From positions 1,656,591 to 1,720,590 of the forward strand of contig OW203736.1 in assembly GCA_934045075.1 (NCBI GenBank): a stretch of 64,000 nt of DNA, given 5' to 3'. Below, one piece after another: positions 55,701-64,000 of this stretch. Under the pieces are notes generated by a model, which was given only the letters and a program-made list of their open reading frames with translations, was not told the DNA's origin and searched no databases. Each line of letters begins with the position of its first letter. The stretch's first letter is position 1. Made by a program: the position numbers and the translations under genes. This DNA comes from Yponomeuta sedellus. Taxonomy: Eukaryota > Arthropoda > Insecta > Lepidoptera > Yponomeutidae.

Positions 55701-56633
55701 AGCCTCAGCACAGTCATCACTCCACCACGGAGCCGGGGCACTACAGGTTTTACCAGCGTGACATTTAAACACAGGTACACACTTGTTCCTTAAAGTACTT
55801 AGTATTTTGCACATCTCATCATATTTTTCTAATGAATCATCTATAGTAAAATTGAAATCATTAAATAGAACCTCTGATAAATTTTCATAGCTTTCCTAGT
55901 CTGTTTTATTAAATAGAAATTTCTCAATATTATCATTTACTTTATAGTTTGTAGTGGTTATAATAATGTCAATAAAGGTCTGTAGGTGATAGCTGCCCAT
56001 AGCATCATCACCTACGTGCCACTCACATAGTGGAGCTAGGTCTGGGCTGACACAAGTCACATCTATAGCTGATGCATTACAGCCAGGTCTACCGACAGTG
56101 GTCGGCGCACCAGTGTTCAATATGCATAAATCACATTCATCAAATAAGTCTAACAATTCCCTAACTCTGGGATTTGTAATGTCACATCCGAAGGCAACAT
56201 TATGTGCATTAAAGTCACCAGATACAATGCAAGGTTTTGGTAATTGGTTTATTATATTTCTCAGTTTATTTACCCTAATAAGACTATTGGTGTTTTTTGT
56301 TTTAGGTGGGCAGTATACACAGAGGACAGACAGAGGGCCGTTAACGGTTGATAATGATATTGCTATACATTGAATATCTTGATAGAAACTAGTTTTTAAA
56401 CATTTATATTTAATTGAGTTGCGAATTAAAATACCTACACCACCATGTTCATTTTTAGCTTGTTTTCCTACAAAATTGTAGCCAGGGATTGATAAAAAGG
56501 GTGTTGAATCTTTTAACCATGTTTCATTAAGAAGACACACATCTACGTTATTTTTAAGCAATGAAGATTTAAGTAAAGCCTTTTTATTATTGACACTCTG
56601 AATATTATGTTGCATTATTTTTAAGATATCCAT
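52788..56633 (-). pseudogene. LINE ORF2: AP endonuclease, reverse transcriptase, RNase H
   Basis: Endonuclease (56633-55896): KIMQHNIQSVNNKKALLKSS, LLNETWL and IVSGDFNAHN, the acidic residues being visible. An in-frame TAG (55898-55896) ends this part. Reverse transcriptase (55895-53856): SYRPISLASCIGKVCEQMI, CQFGFRKGKSAVESF, FLDVQGAYDNVD, GLMQGASLSPILYN and FADDILIYC. An in-frame TAA (53858-53856) follows. RNase H (53756-52788): YTDGSKSI, AEAYAIYQTL, VSDSKSVLMS and HRGIKGNEVVDK, then a zinc-finger-like CTYCEAEDADIIHIIQCC. Apart from the two nonsense codons the frame is continuous, so the copy died recently. Confidence 0.9.
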
Positions 56634-57805
56634 TATTTAGAAAGATTTTGCATTAAAATGTCTTTAATGTGTGCAGTTGTGTTAATTTTATTTGAATTTC
56701 CTAGCATAACTAAGGTTTTTATAATTTTCTGTAAGAATAGCTCGTCATTTACAAGGTGATCATACATGGTAGGGATCGGTGTAGCTTGAGCTGTCGCTTT
56801 AGATGTTGATTCATGTGAGCATTCATGAATATTTTCAGTCTTCTTAGTTTGTGTCTTAGTCATAGATTTTGTTTTGGAAGAAAATGTCACTGGTTTTTCC
56901 TGTATTTTGGGTAGAGCAGGGAAATCTTTTGATGAGAGAACTGTGGAGTACATTCTGCTTATGTAATTTGATTCATGCCGTTTAATTTGTTCAAGTTTGA
57001 TTGGGCAAAACTTTGAGATAGCTAAATGATCTCCACCACAATTACTACATTTCAAAATGTCAGATGTACATTCCTTGTAGCAATGTCCACCTGAGCATTT
57101 TGAACATACCTGCTCGTTCCTGCATATTTTTGCATTATGCCTAAACCTCATACATTTGAAGCATTGCATCAAAGGGGGTACATAGGTATACACTCGGTAC
57201 CTCCAGCTATCCAAAAATACAAATTGGGGGAGGGAAGTCCCTACAAATGTCAGACTAACAGTGGTGAGGGGTACAATTTCACCATTTACTTTTTTGGTAA
57301 ACCTTCGGACACCTACAATTTCCGAGTCTGCCATCAGTTTTTCGTACAATTCGACATTGCTGGTCTCCTTTGCGATAAATCGTATGGTCCCAATCCTTTC
57401 TACCGATGATACTGGTATGTAAGCACGCATGTTATGTTCCTTAAGACAACTATGGCCTAAGAAGTCATTCGCCGCTACCGCCTGCTTGAATACTACCATA
57501 ATTTTACTGGCATTTATTCGTCGTTTTTCTTTGATACCTTTCACATTTTTGAAAATTTTCGACAAGTGTAAGGGGTTCTTGTTTCCAATTTTTTCATTAA
57601 TTCCTTCAACGTAAATCGGAAATTCCTCCTTATTACTGTTGTCAGGGTATGACCTTTTATACTCCGGTTTTATAAATGGTTTATACTTATCTTCATCGAC
57701 CGGGGCTGGGGATGAAGATTGCTGCACCCTTAATTTTCTTTTTTTCCCGCTTGTCCGCGGTGTCGACATAATCTCGTCGTCATCACCGTCGCTTTCCGCC
57801 TCCAT
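56633..57805 (-). CDS. LINE ORF1, gag-like protein with CCHC knuckles
   Basis: A 390-residue intact frame with ATG at 57805. It has a basic N-terminus (SGKKRKLRVQQSS), a central region (FPIYVEGINEKIGNKNPLHL) that fits the ORF1 RNA-binding domain and three knuckles: CFKCMRFRHNAKIC, CSKCSGGHCYKEC and CSNCGGDHLAISKFC. A coiled-coil-like C-terminus follows. The stop overlaps the ORF2 start (ATG at 56633), a spacing seen when ORF2 is translated by re-initiation. It binds the LINE RNA. Confidence 0.88.
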   Translation of the reverse strand: MEAESDGDDDEIMSTPRTSGKKRKLRVQQSSSPAPVDEDKYKPFIKPEYKRSYPDNSNKEEFPIYVEGINEKIGNKNPLHLSKIFKNVKGIKEKRRINASKIMVVFKQAVAANDFLGHSCLKEHNMRAYIPVSSVERIGTIRFIAKETSNVELYEKLMADSEIVGVRRFTKKVNGEIVPLTTVSLTFVGTSLPQFVFLDSWRYRVYTYVPPLMQCFKCMRFRHNAKICRNEQVCSKCSGGHCYKECTSDILKCSNCGGDHLAISKFCPIKLEQIKRHESNYISRMYSTVLSSKDFPALPKIQEKPVTFSSKTKSMTKTQTKKTENIHECSHESTSKATAQATPIPTMYDHLVNDELFLQKIIKTLVMLGNSNKINTTAHIKDILMQNLSK

Positions 57806-60506
57806 TTTTCCTCAACAGGCCAAGGATCACTTGGATTTACCAATAAAACAGAAATTATTAAAATTTTGTTTTAAAAAAGGCGCCCTTCCTCTTTCCCGCC
57901 AAAAAAGGACCCCACTTAAAATTGTGTGTGTGTAGAGTTGCCAGGCGTCAACCAACCCAAAAAATACTGATTTTGTGCCAACCAAAAATACTGATTGGGG
58001 AATAATTATGTTCTTTTTAGTAAACTTATTCAAGAAAGTGGCAACTTCGATATTGTTACCCTTGGTCGTGCGTGGCGCCACTTTTTGAATTGCTTGTTTA
58101 TTTTTAATTGGTTTTAAGTGCAAACTACAAATTTTAGAGAAACTTTAATAATGAAGACCAGCGGGGGCCAATTCCTTGTTTTGGTAGATTAAAGTCTATA
58201 TGGTCACTTTTAAATTAACCTTTTTTCCAATGATACCCTTCGGGAGATTCATACGAAGATTAACTTTTCAATTCACAACAAAAAAATTGGTGAGAAAGGA
58301 AACTATTAGTTTGACACTTTTCGTTAAGTTTTTCTATGCGTAAACTGTCAAACTCTTAACTCATACTGCCGAATTGTATGGATCATCGAGCTGACACTCG
58401 AAAAGTTCCGTTCGAACTTGAACAGTTTAAGACGAAAAAAGTCATACTACCAATTTTAGTTAATAATAGTTACCGCTTGAGGCGCTGATGGTAAATGTAT
58501 GGAAGTAAACTGCCAGTTTCATCGAGACGATAAACTATCAAAACTCATACTAAGCATACTGATCACAAGAGTAAAGAACTTATTCCCGTATGCCTGCAAG
58601 CCTTTTGTGACATTCTGAGTATAAAACAGGGGATAATAAAAGGCGTCACTAAAAGATTTTTTGAAACTGGAACTAGTGCATCTGAGAGAAGAGGACCGCA
58701 AGAAATTTGCATTCAGATCAAAATTAGAGTCCGTTCAGAAATTCATAAAAAAATTCAAACCTTTGGATTCACATTACTGCAGGGGCAAAATTAAACAGAG
58801 AATTTACCTCGACCCGAGTCTCAATATTTCTAAGATGTAAGTACAAAATGTACGAAGATCAGGCCATGCCCGGATTTTCGGTAACAAAATCTTATTTTAG
58901 AAAGGTTTTCAATACCACTTTCAACATCGGGTTTGGATCGCCCAGACAAGATGTTTGCTCCGATTGCCTGCAGTTTTTGGAAAAACTAAAAAGGACCCCA
59001 AGCAGCGCAGAAAAAGAAACCATACGTGCGCAATATTTAATTCACAAGACACGAGCAAAATGCTTTTTCCAACTATTAAAAGATGAAGACCCAGAAATAC
59101 TTATTATATCATTCGACTGCCAAAAAAATTTACCAATGCCCAGGGTGCCCGATCAATCGACTTACTATTCGAGGCAGTTATATATATATAATTTTACTAT
59201 TGTTCAGGGCAACTCCAAATCCAGTTTGACGAGTGAAAATGTCAGCTCATATGTGTGGACTGAAGATACGGCATTAAAAGGTTCCAACGAAATATCATCA
59301 TGTGTTCATCACTGCCTGAATCGATTGAATATGGAAGGGAAAAAAATCGTCAGACTTATGGCCGATGGTTGCGGTGGCCAGAATAAGAACTCGACATTAA
59401 TTGGGATGGTTTGTAAATGGCTACACGACACGCAGTATGATATTTCTAAAGTGGAGATAATTTTTCCAGTAACCGGCCACAGCTTCATACCTCCGGACAG
59501 AGTTTTTGCGCTAACCGAAAAAAAAATTAGAGGAATAGAAAAAAATTTAAATCCAGAAGACTACATTAGTTTAATGTCATCTAACGCGACTATCTTTCGT
59601 GTAGTTGATGAAGTGCCAGTGTTCGACTGGAAGGAGGCTTCCAAAACAGTATTAAAAAATACCCAGAGCCTGCACTTCCAAATAAGCAATGTAAAAAAAT
59701 TGTGATCGAAAAACAGTCAAGAAAAATTTTTGTACGTGGTGAATTGTCTTACAGAAATGAAAACTCTTGCCAATTACAAAAAGAGGAAAAAAGATTTCAC
59801 AAATATTACCCGAAAGACTACAGGGGACTGTTGCCATCAAACAAGAAAAGCGTGATGACGTGAATAAATTATTAATTAAACACTTTGGTGAACAGTGGAG
59901 AGATATTTCAGAATTACAATATTTCAAAAATGTCCTATCTGCACCTAATCAGGATACCGAAAATGCGGATAACGGAGCTTCTTTTTTACCAGACCAGCAT
60001 ATTCCGGAAGAGATATTTGACTTTGTTTGACCTTTTTTTCTTCGTTGACCTTAATTTTCTACATAAACTGACTAAATAATATTATAATTCTAATTTGTTT
60101 TTTTGTATATCCTGAGTTCGTCCCCTGATTAATTAAATTACATCATTCATGCCTAAGTCCTAGTATTATATTTCATACTCGCCAATGTCCAACGCCCTAT
60201 TTATCAAAACCGACTAAATCCATTACTGTTAGATCATATCCGCTTAAGTCTTACTTATTTCATCAATTTTTAATGTTTTTCTAAGAGAACTTATTTTGCT
60301 GTGTATTTATTTGGCATTGCCAGCTAAGTATTCGTATCACTGAACATTATTTCTAAAGATTTTATAGGTAAAAGTTGAATTGTCAAAAAACGTCATTCCC
60401 CATAAAATTGTTAGACGTGACTTAGGCGCTTTTGGTATTTATCGACACATTTCAGTTTATAGATGGTGACATTAATCTCGGCCATGCCATGGAGAAATTA
60501 AGATAA

Positions 60507-60969
60507 TTCACGCGGAAGACTTAATTTCCACACCATAGTATGTGCGAGTAATCTCACTCCTGAAGCAGAATAATACTTATATTTACATCAATCGAAAACT
60601 ATTTGAACATGTTTAAACATGTTTGATTTTTTTTTACTTGGAGTAAATGGCCGCCAATACCTAGGCATGTACCGAATTAAGTACGCCACAAAGATCTAAG
60701 TTTAGTTAAGTTTATAATTTTGTTATTTAAACAGATACATAAGCATGAAGTTTATTATTTTGTTGTTTTTTTAACAACTTGTTCCTTGAAGAATAATAGT
60801 TCACCCACCCTTGGGGGTAGGGTGCGACGGAACCATACCACCGTTAGTAGTGCTGGGATTTGATGGGAAAATCCATTAATAAGATAGAATACTTTCAGGC
60901 CCAGTCATGGGCCTAGTGTTATATTCTAAAATGTTAAATGCCAAAACAAAACAAAAAACCCATCTTATG
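60507..60969. other. MULE-3 3' flank, no gene
   Basis: Non-coding, AT-rich. It includes CACCCTTGGGGGTAGGGTGCG and GGCCCAGTCATGGGCC palindromic bits near 60820-60915. The right terminus of MULE-3 must lie here, but no inverted partner was recognised near 45313-45796. Confidence 0.5.
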
Positions 60970-61327
60970 ACTTTCAACCCTTTATCCCCCGTGGCACTAC
61001 AGCTTGGCACTACTTGTAGTGCCATGGGAAATTTATATTTCCTTTGACTTTACTGGTAGTGTCAAGGGCAATAACGCATTTCCAGTGACACTACACTGGT
61101 TGCAGTTGATTCATGGGAAATATTATTTCCTGTGGCACGAGGGGCTATCTTATCTTTGTGTAAAACTTCTTGGAGTTTGAGTACTGGCATTTCAATAGGA
61201 ATAATAACATATCTGCTATATTATTGACATTGACTAGTTAGGCAGATAGTGTCAATGGCGTAAATGACATTTCAAAAAATACATATCGTTAAAATTTTCG
61301 ACTTTTTACTGATCTCATTTCATTTAA

Positions 61328-62771
61328 ATGGAAGTTGACAAAGATAGTGAACTTTTCTTCAGACAGCATAAAGGCGGCACAGTAGTTATGCATTGTGATT
61401 ACCAATAACATAAGCTCAGAGAATTCAAATGTGGTTCAAGTGTTTGGCGGTGTTCTGCTTATAAGAAAAGTAAATGTCCAGGAACAATAACAATCAAGGT
61501 GGGTGCTGTTGTGCCTATGTAATTGTCTAAAAGAATTATTAAGTATAATTATTCAATGTGATTTCAATTATGTATTAATTCTTTGTTATAGGACACAAAA
61601 GTTATCAAAAAGTCACAAAAAGCCCACACTTGTAATCCATCTGTGGGTAGGGCTATAGTTGCAAAAGCAATTGACAATTTGAAGCATGAAGTTACAAAAA
61701 GTGACAAACCAATCACGCAGTTATATGATAAAGCCTGTAATTCATTTGAAAATAAGGGTCTGAATTTTGTAGCCTCGCTACCCCCACTTTCAAGTGTGCA
61801 ACATTGCTTGTATGATATGCGGAACAAGTCGTTGGGTGTATCTAAAACAGTCTATAATAATTTCGAACAAGTCCAAGTACCAGTCGATTTCGCAGATTTT
61901 GTTTTAGCTGACTACTATCACGAAGGCAGTAGAATTTTATTATTTTGTTCACCGGAATGCAGAAAAATCATTGGTGGAATCCGTGAATTTTTTGGAGATG
62001 CTACATTCAAAAGTTGTCCTCCGCCGTTTGCTCAACTATATAGTATTCATGGTGACGTCGGTAGCACGGTACAAACCACAAACGTGATCCCATTAGTTTT
62101 TGCTTTGTTACCAAACAAGAAACAGAAAACTTACCTAACATTATTCAATTTATTAAAAACTGTGCTACCAAATTGGTGCCCTCATAGTTTTCATTGTGAT
62201 TTTGAGTTGGCAGCTATCAATGCATTGACAGAAGTTTTCCCCAACATTCAACAGAAAGGATGCTTCTTTCATTGGTCAAGAGCTGTATGGAAAAAGGCCA
62301 AAGCACTAAACTTTACTAAGAAGAAGGGGCACAAACGTATTGTTGGAATAACATCCGTCCTTCCATTGTTGCCCGACGAAGACATTGTGCGTGGTTTCGA
62401 ATATGTGAAGGAGGAATGTGGAGATTTGGGCATGCAAAAGTTTATAAATTACGTGGAATGCTTCTGGCTTAAAAAAAAACTTCAGCAAAATGTTAAGTGT
62501 TTATGGTCTCCGTCATAGAACCAACAATGTTATGGAGGGTTGGCACTCGAAAATTAACAAAAGGGTAACGAAAGGTACGATCATATTACCAAGACTGTTG
62601 AAACTTCTGAGGGAGGTGCAGAAAACAAAAATTACTAAACGACGACACAATAAAGAAGGTTCAAAACGGTCAAAAACCTCAATCGAAAATGATGATTATA
62701 TTATGAATATTCTTTTACAATTTATAAACGGCGAATTATCAGTCGGAAACACACTGGAGAAATTACGATAG
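61328..62771 (+). pseudogene. MULE-4 transposase, nonsense plus frameshift
   Basis: Exon 1 (61328-61498) is a FLYWCH finger with an in-frame TAA at 61406-61408, where the family has a tyrosine; VWRCSAYKKSKCPGTITIK follows. Exon 2 starts at 61592 after TTGTTATAG (DTKVIKKSQKAHTC). Catalytic acidic residues are in FFGDATFKSCPPP, FHCDFELAAINA and NNVMEGWHSKIN. One shift lies in the run of nine A near 62475, just before LSVYGLRHRTNN. It ends at 62771 with NGELSVGNTLEKLR. The two lesions are single-base, and the rest is well preserved. Confidence 0.9.
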
Positions 62772-62883
62772 TGCAGTAAAATTTTCATTTCCTAACATTT
62801 TGTTTTAATTTTAACATAATAATTCCGCTAAATAATCGATATCTTATTAGGACAGCCAATCAATTTGATGATTACTTACCTAC

Positions 62884-63082
62884 ACAATTTTTATTTTTAA
62901 TGCACTAACCCGTGCTAAGGAACAAATTTAAAAACCTATTTAGAGGCTAAAAATTTCACCCATGCCGGGATTCGAACCCGCAACCTCTGGCTATCCGTAC
63001 CAGATAGCCGGTACGGATAGCCAGAGGTTGCGGGTTCGAATCCCGGCATGGGTGAAATTTTTAGCCTCTAAATAGGTTTTTA
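62884..63082 (-). mobile_element. Palindromic tRNA-like SINE, long copy
   Basis: Flanked by the 14-bp duplication GATTACTTACCTAC (62870-62883 and 63083-63096). Two 73-bp arms (62929-63001 and 63010-63082) are perfect inverse copies around the 8-bp loop AGATAGCC. Each arm contains the B-box-like GCGGGTTCGAATCCCGGC. On the minus strand the palindrome is followed by TTAGCACGGGTTAGTGC and an A-rich tail. Long target duplications and an A-rich tail point to LINE-driven retroposition. Confidence 0.88.
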
Positions 63083-63453
63083 GATTACTTACCTACTATG
63101 CATTTAGGCACTTACCCTCAAATACCTCAAACACACCCCCCCCCCCCTCCTCGTCGTACCACCAGCTCGTGCCACTAGTGGTACGAGAAGGATTTCAAAT
63201 TTCCTCGTCGTACCACTGATCGAAATCCGAATGGAACGCCATGATATTTGCTCTACTTACCTACTAATAAAATACAACAAATAAAGGATAATGAAGTAAT
63301 ATGGTATGTTACTGGCAGGCTTACTACCCCTACTTAAAGTTGCAGGTTACAGACGTACAGTACAACCTGTAATCATAAGAGGGATGAAAAACCAATGAAT
63401 AGGTAATGTTGATTATATTTATTTAAAAACAGTCAAAGTCTAGGAAGAAATAA

Positions 63454-63657
63454 TTGATCTTGGCAAGACCTTCATTTCGGATGACAGCTGTCAAACTTAA
63501 AAACGTTGTATCTCGGAAACTGCTCATCATACACTTATACTTTAAATATAAAAAATACAGAAAAAGAAAAAGAGTAGTCTAGGATCAATAGCTTCCGAGA
63601 TATAAAGTTTTTAAGTTTGTCAGCTGTCATACGAAATGAAGGTCTTTCCGAGATCAA
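63454..63657. mobile_element. 204-bp MITE with about 65-bp inverted repeats
   Basis: The left arm TTGATCTTGGCAAGACCTTC and the right arm, other strand, TTGATCTCGGAAAGACCTTC continue through ATTTCG.ATGACAGCTG and AAACTTAAAAAC. The centre is an AAATATAAAAAATACAG stretch. No coding. The target duplication is not clear. Confidence 0.75.
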
Positions 63658-63916
63658 AAGTCTCTGAAGTCTCTATCATTGTATATAAGATATGATAGCG
63701 ACAGAGACGGCAAATTAAACTTTTAACAAAAAGTGATTTTAGCTTTGAGGTATTTGGGCGGTGGTAGTGCCACGGGTGATTAAATAGATCACGGTAAAAT
63801 TTGTTGTATGCGGTGAATGAGCCAATCAGTGTAGTAGTGTTATGGGTAAGTTAAGTTACCCATGACACTACAAGTTGTGCCAAGCTGTAGTGCCACGGGG
63901 GAAAAATGCTTTCAAC

Positions 63917-64000
63917 AAGTAGGTCACAAGTCCAAGTGACAGATGTCAAAATTGACATGTGATTGATTCCACAGATTTTGTGACAGATGTCAAACTTTAG
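63917..64000. other. Right edge of window
   Basis: Sequence outside MULE-4. It holds GTGACAGATGTCAAA twice, around a TTGACATGTGAT. No gene is visible. Confidence 0.5.

Larger units (their letters stand above)
52643..57913 (-). mobile_element. Full-length LINE with RNase H (I/LOA-like group)
   Basis: The 12-bp duplication ACTTAAAATTGT flanks it (52631-52642 and 57914-57925). Read leftward: a short leader, ORF1 with zinc knuckles (57805-56633), then ORF2 with endonuclease, reverse transcriptase and RNase H (56633-52788), a short 3' end with AATAAA and an A-rich tail at 52643. ORF2 has two in-frame stops. Gag-like ORF1 plus AP-endonuclease, RT and RNase H is the arrangement of I, LOA and related clades; the exact clade is not decided. 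Confidence 0.9.
52373..58558. mobile_element. Unclassified TIR element with a nested LINE
   Basis: The ends are TATGCTTAGTACGAGTT (left) and TATGCTTAGTATGAGTT (right, other strand). The TSD is CTG (52370-52372 and 58559-58561), and the Sola-like frame resumes after it. Without the LINE it is about 915 bp, non-coding, with internal inverted motifs such as AAACTGGCAGTTT-like and CGATAAACTATCG. The 3-bp duplication does not have the TWA consensus of Harbinger. The superfamily is unknown. Confidence 0.65.
51683..60030 (+). pseudogene. Sola-like transposase (DUF7869-like), split and frameshifted
   Basis: Exon 1 (51683-51768, MEYLINTVPPELARKKQKTN) has a GTAAGT donor. Exon 2 opens at 52127 with a CKHPTKGKYKCETL block and is cut at 52372 by a TIR element. 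The frame resumes near 58562 (LIPVCLQAFCDILSI). Shifts or stops near 58700, 58835, 59703 and 59860 break it. The long part 58848-59705 holds the DDD candidates ISFDCQKNLPMPRV, LMADGCGGQNKNST and HSFIPPDRVFAL. The cysteine motif CSDCLQFLEKL precedes them. This domain order occurs in a multi-copy insect family I recall as DUF7869. It is dead in this copy. Confidence 0.7.
51235..60448 (+). mobile_element. Sola-like DDD transposon, inserted in MULE-3
   Basis: The ends are GTGTCGATAGATGTCAAACT (left) and GTGTCGATAAATACCAAAAG (right, other strand), both followed within a few bases by GCCTAAGTC, a motif repeated through both subterminal regions. The TSD is ATTT (51231-51234 and 60449-60452). The MULE-3 transposase C-terminus is continuous across it, which proves the boundaries. 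It encodes a split DDD protein. The 4-bp duplication and DDD triad resemble Sola elements as I recall them. The superfamily label is inference. Confidence 0.82.
45797..60506 (+). mobile_element. MULE-3, coding span with three nested insertions
   Basis: The span is defined by a transposase whose frame can be followed from 45797 to 60506 across piggyBac-3, a 231-bp-duplicating insertion and a Sola-like element. The outer inverted repeats were not resolved; they must lie in 45313-45796 and 60507-60969. Confidence 0.8.
45797..60506 (+). pseudogene. MULE-3 transposase, interrupted three times
   Basis: Exon 1 (45797-45961) is a FLYWCH finger (RLYLLGNYQYVFVRTYKSG, then LEKCKASITIK). Exon 2 starts at 46056, is cut at 46125 by piggyBac-3 and resumes at 48584 (LKEKAKLKETVINTDLPIPQ). 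The catalytic residues are in FFVDGTFQCCPPP, IHCDFEVALCN and TNNILEAFHSK; E-A-F replaces the usual E-G-W. It is cut at 49540, resumes in the second 231-bp copy (to 51150), continues to 51234 and finishes at 60449-60506 (QFIDGDINLGHAMEKLR) after the Sola-like element. The last part matches the C-terminus of MULE-4, which confirms the junction. No point lesion was seen outside the insertions. Confidence 0.88.
60979..63907 (+). mobile_element. MULE-4, FLYWCH-type Mutator-like transposon
   Basis: The ends CCTTTATCCCCCGTGGCACT (left) and CATTTTTCCCCCGTGGCACT (right, other strand) continue through ACAGCTTGGCAC and ACTTGTAGTG in inverted copies. The TSD is ACTTTCAAC (60970-60978) and GCTTTCAAC (63908-63916), 8 of 9 matching. 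Repeated GTAGTG.CA.GGG motifs fill both subterminal regions. It encodes a two-exon transposase, damaged, and holds a SINE and a MITE in its 3' part. Confidence 0.9.

Noticed and set aside
58519..58701. 60-residue minus-strand frame
   Set aside because: Antisense to the Sola-like transposase remnant, with no domain of its own.
62950..63060. Two divergent tRNA genes
   Set aside because: The arms contain a tRNA-like T region, but neither arm has a full cloverleaf, and the whole is one palindrome with SINE-type flanks.

Overview
This window looks like insect nuclear DNA, probably lepidopteran. The reasons are the AT-rich sequence, FLYWCH-type Mutator-like elements, TTAA-specific piggyBac families, PIF/Harbinger pairs with MADF partners, a Polinton, and dispersed motifs (such as the CAGAGGGGTAGGC type near 22.9 kb) that I associate with moth genomes. 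The lineage is inference. I found no host gene, rRNA or standard tRNA. Almost every open frame belongs to a transposable element, and the elements are inserted into one another. In most cases the insertion point can be read to the base, from target-site duplications (TSDs) and from a broken reading frame that resumes on the far side.

Layout. (1) 587-5401 is a Mutator-like element (MULE-1) with an intact spliced transposase; its intron holds a TTAA-flanked element (1239-3898). (2) 5515-8066 is MULE-2, with about 225-bp terminal inverted repeats (TIRs), a decayed transposase and a small acidic accessory frame. (3) 8128-19870, minus strand, is a DIRS-type tyrosine-recombinase retrotransposon. 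Its recombinase is split by piggyBac-1 (8961-13121), which is itself split by a solo LTR (9994-11268). Its gag is split by Harbinger-1 (15270-18512). (4) About 20161-45312 is piggyBac-2, split by Harbinger-2 (20796-43733). Harbinger-2 is split by a 19.1-kb Polinton/Maverick (21821-40945), whose packaging ATPase is split by a BEL/Pao-like retrotransposon (37361-40250). That is four levels of nesting. (5) About 45797-60506 is MULE-3. It is interrupted by piggyBac-3 (46126-48583), by a FLYWCH-bearing TIR element flanked by an exact 231-bp duplication (49541-50919), and by a Sola-like DDD transposon (51235-60448). The Sola-like element holds a palindromic SINE (51320-51445) and a TIR element (52373-58558), which in turn holds a full-length LINE (52643-57913). 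(6) 60979-63907 is MULE-4, with a second, perfectly palindromic SINE (62884-63082) and a small MITE (63454-63657).

Functional picture. The Polinton carries the expected virus-like set: family B DNA polymerase, retroviral-type integrase with a chromodomain, adenovirus-type protease, packaging ATPase, two candidate jelly-roll capsid proteins and a phospholipase A2-like protein. The polymerase and phospholipase frames are shifted and the ATPase is interrupted. Both Harbinger elements have the same arrangement: the transposase and the MADF DNA-binding partner lie on opposite strands, each with an exon inside the other's intron. Most transposases are dead; MULE-1 and piggyBac-1 (apart from the solo LTR) are the best preserved.

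The observations most worth following up are the 231-bp flanking duplication at 49310-51150, the 73-bp perfect palindrome with tRNA-like arms at 62929-63082, the Sola-like DDD transposase, the interlocked Harbinger gene pairs and the SUMO-interacting-motif-like accessory frame in MULE-2.
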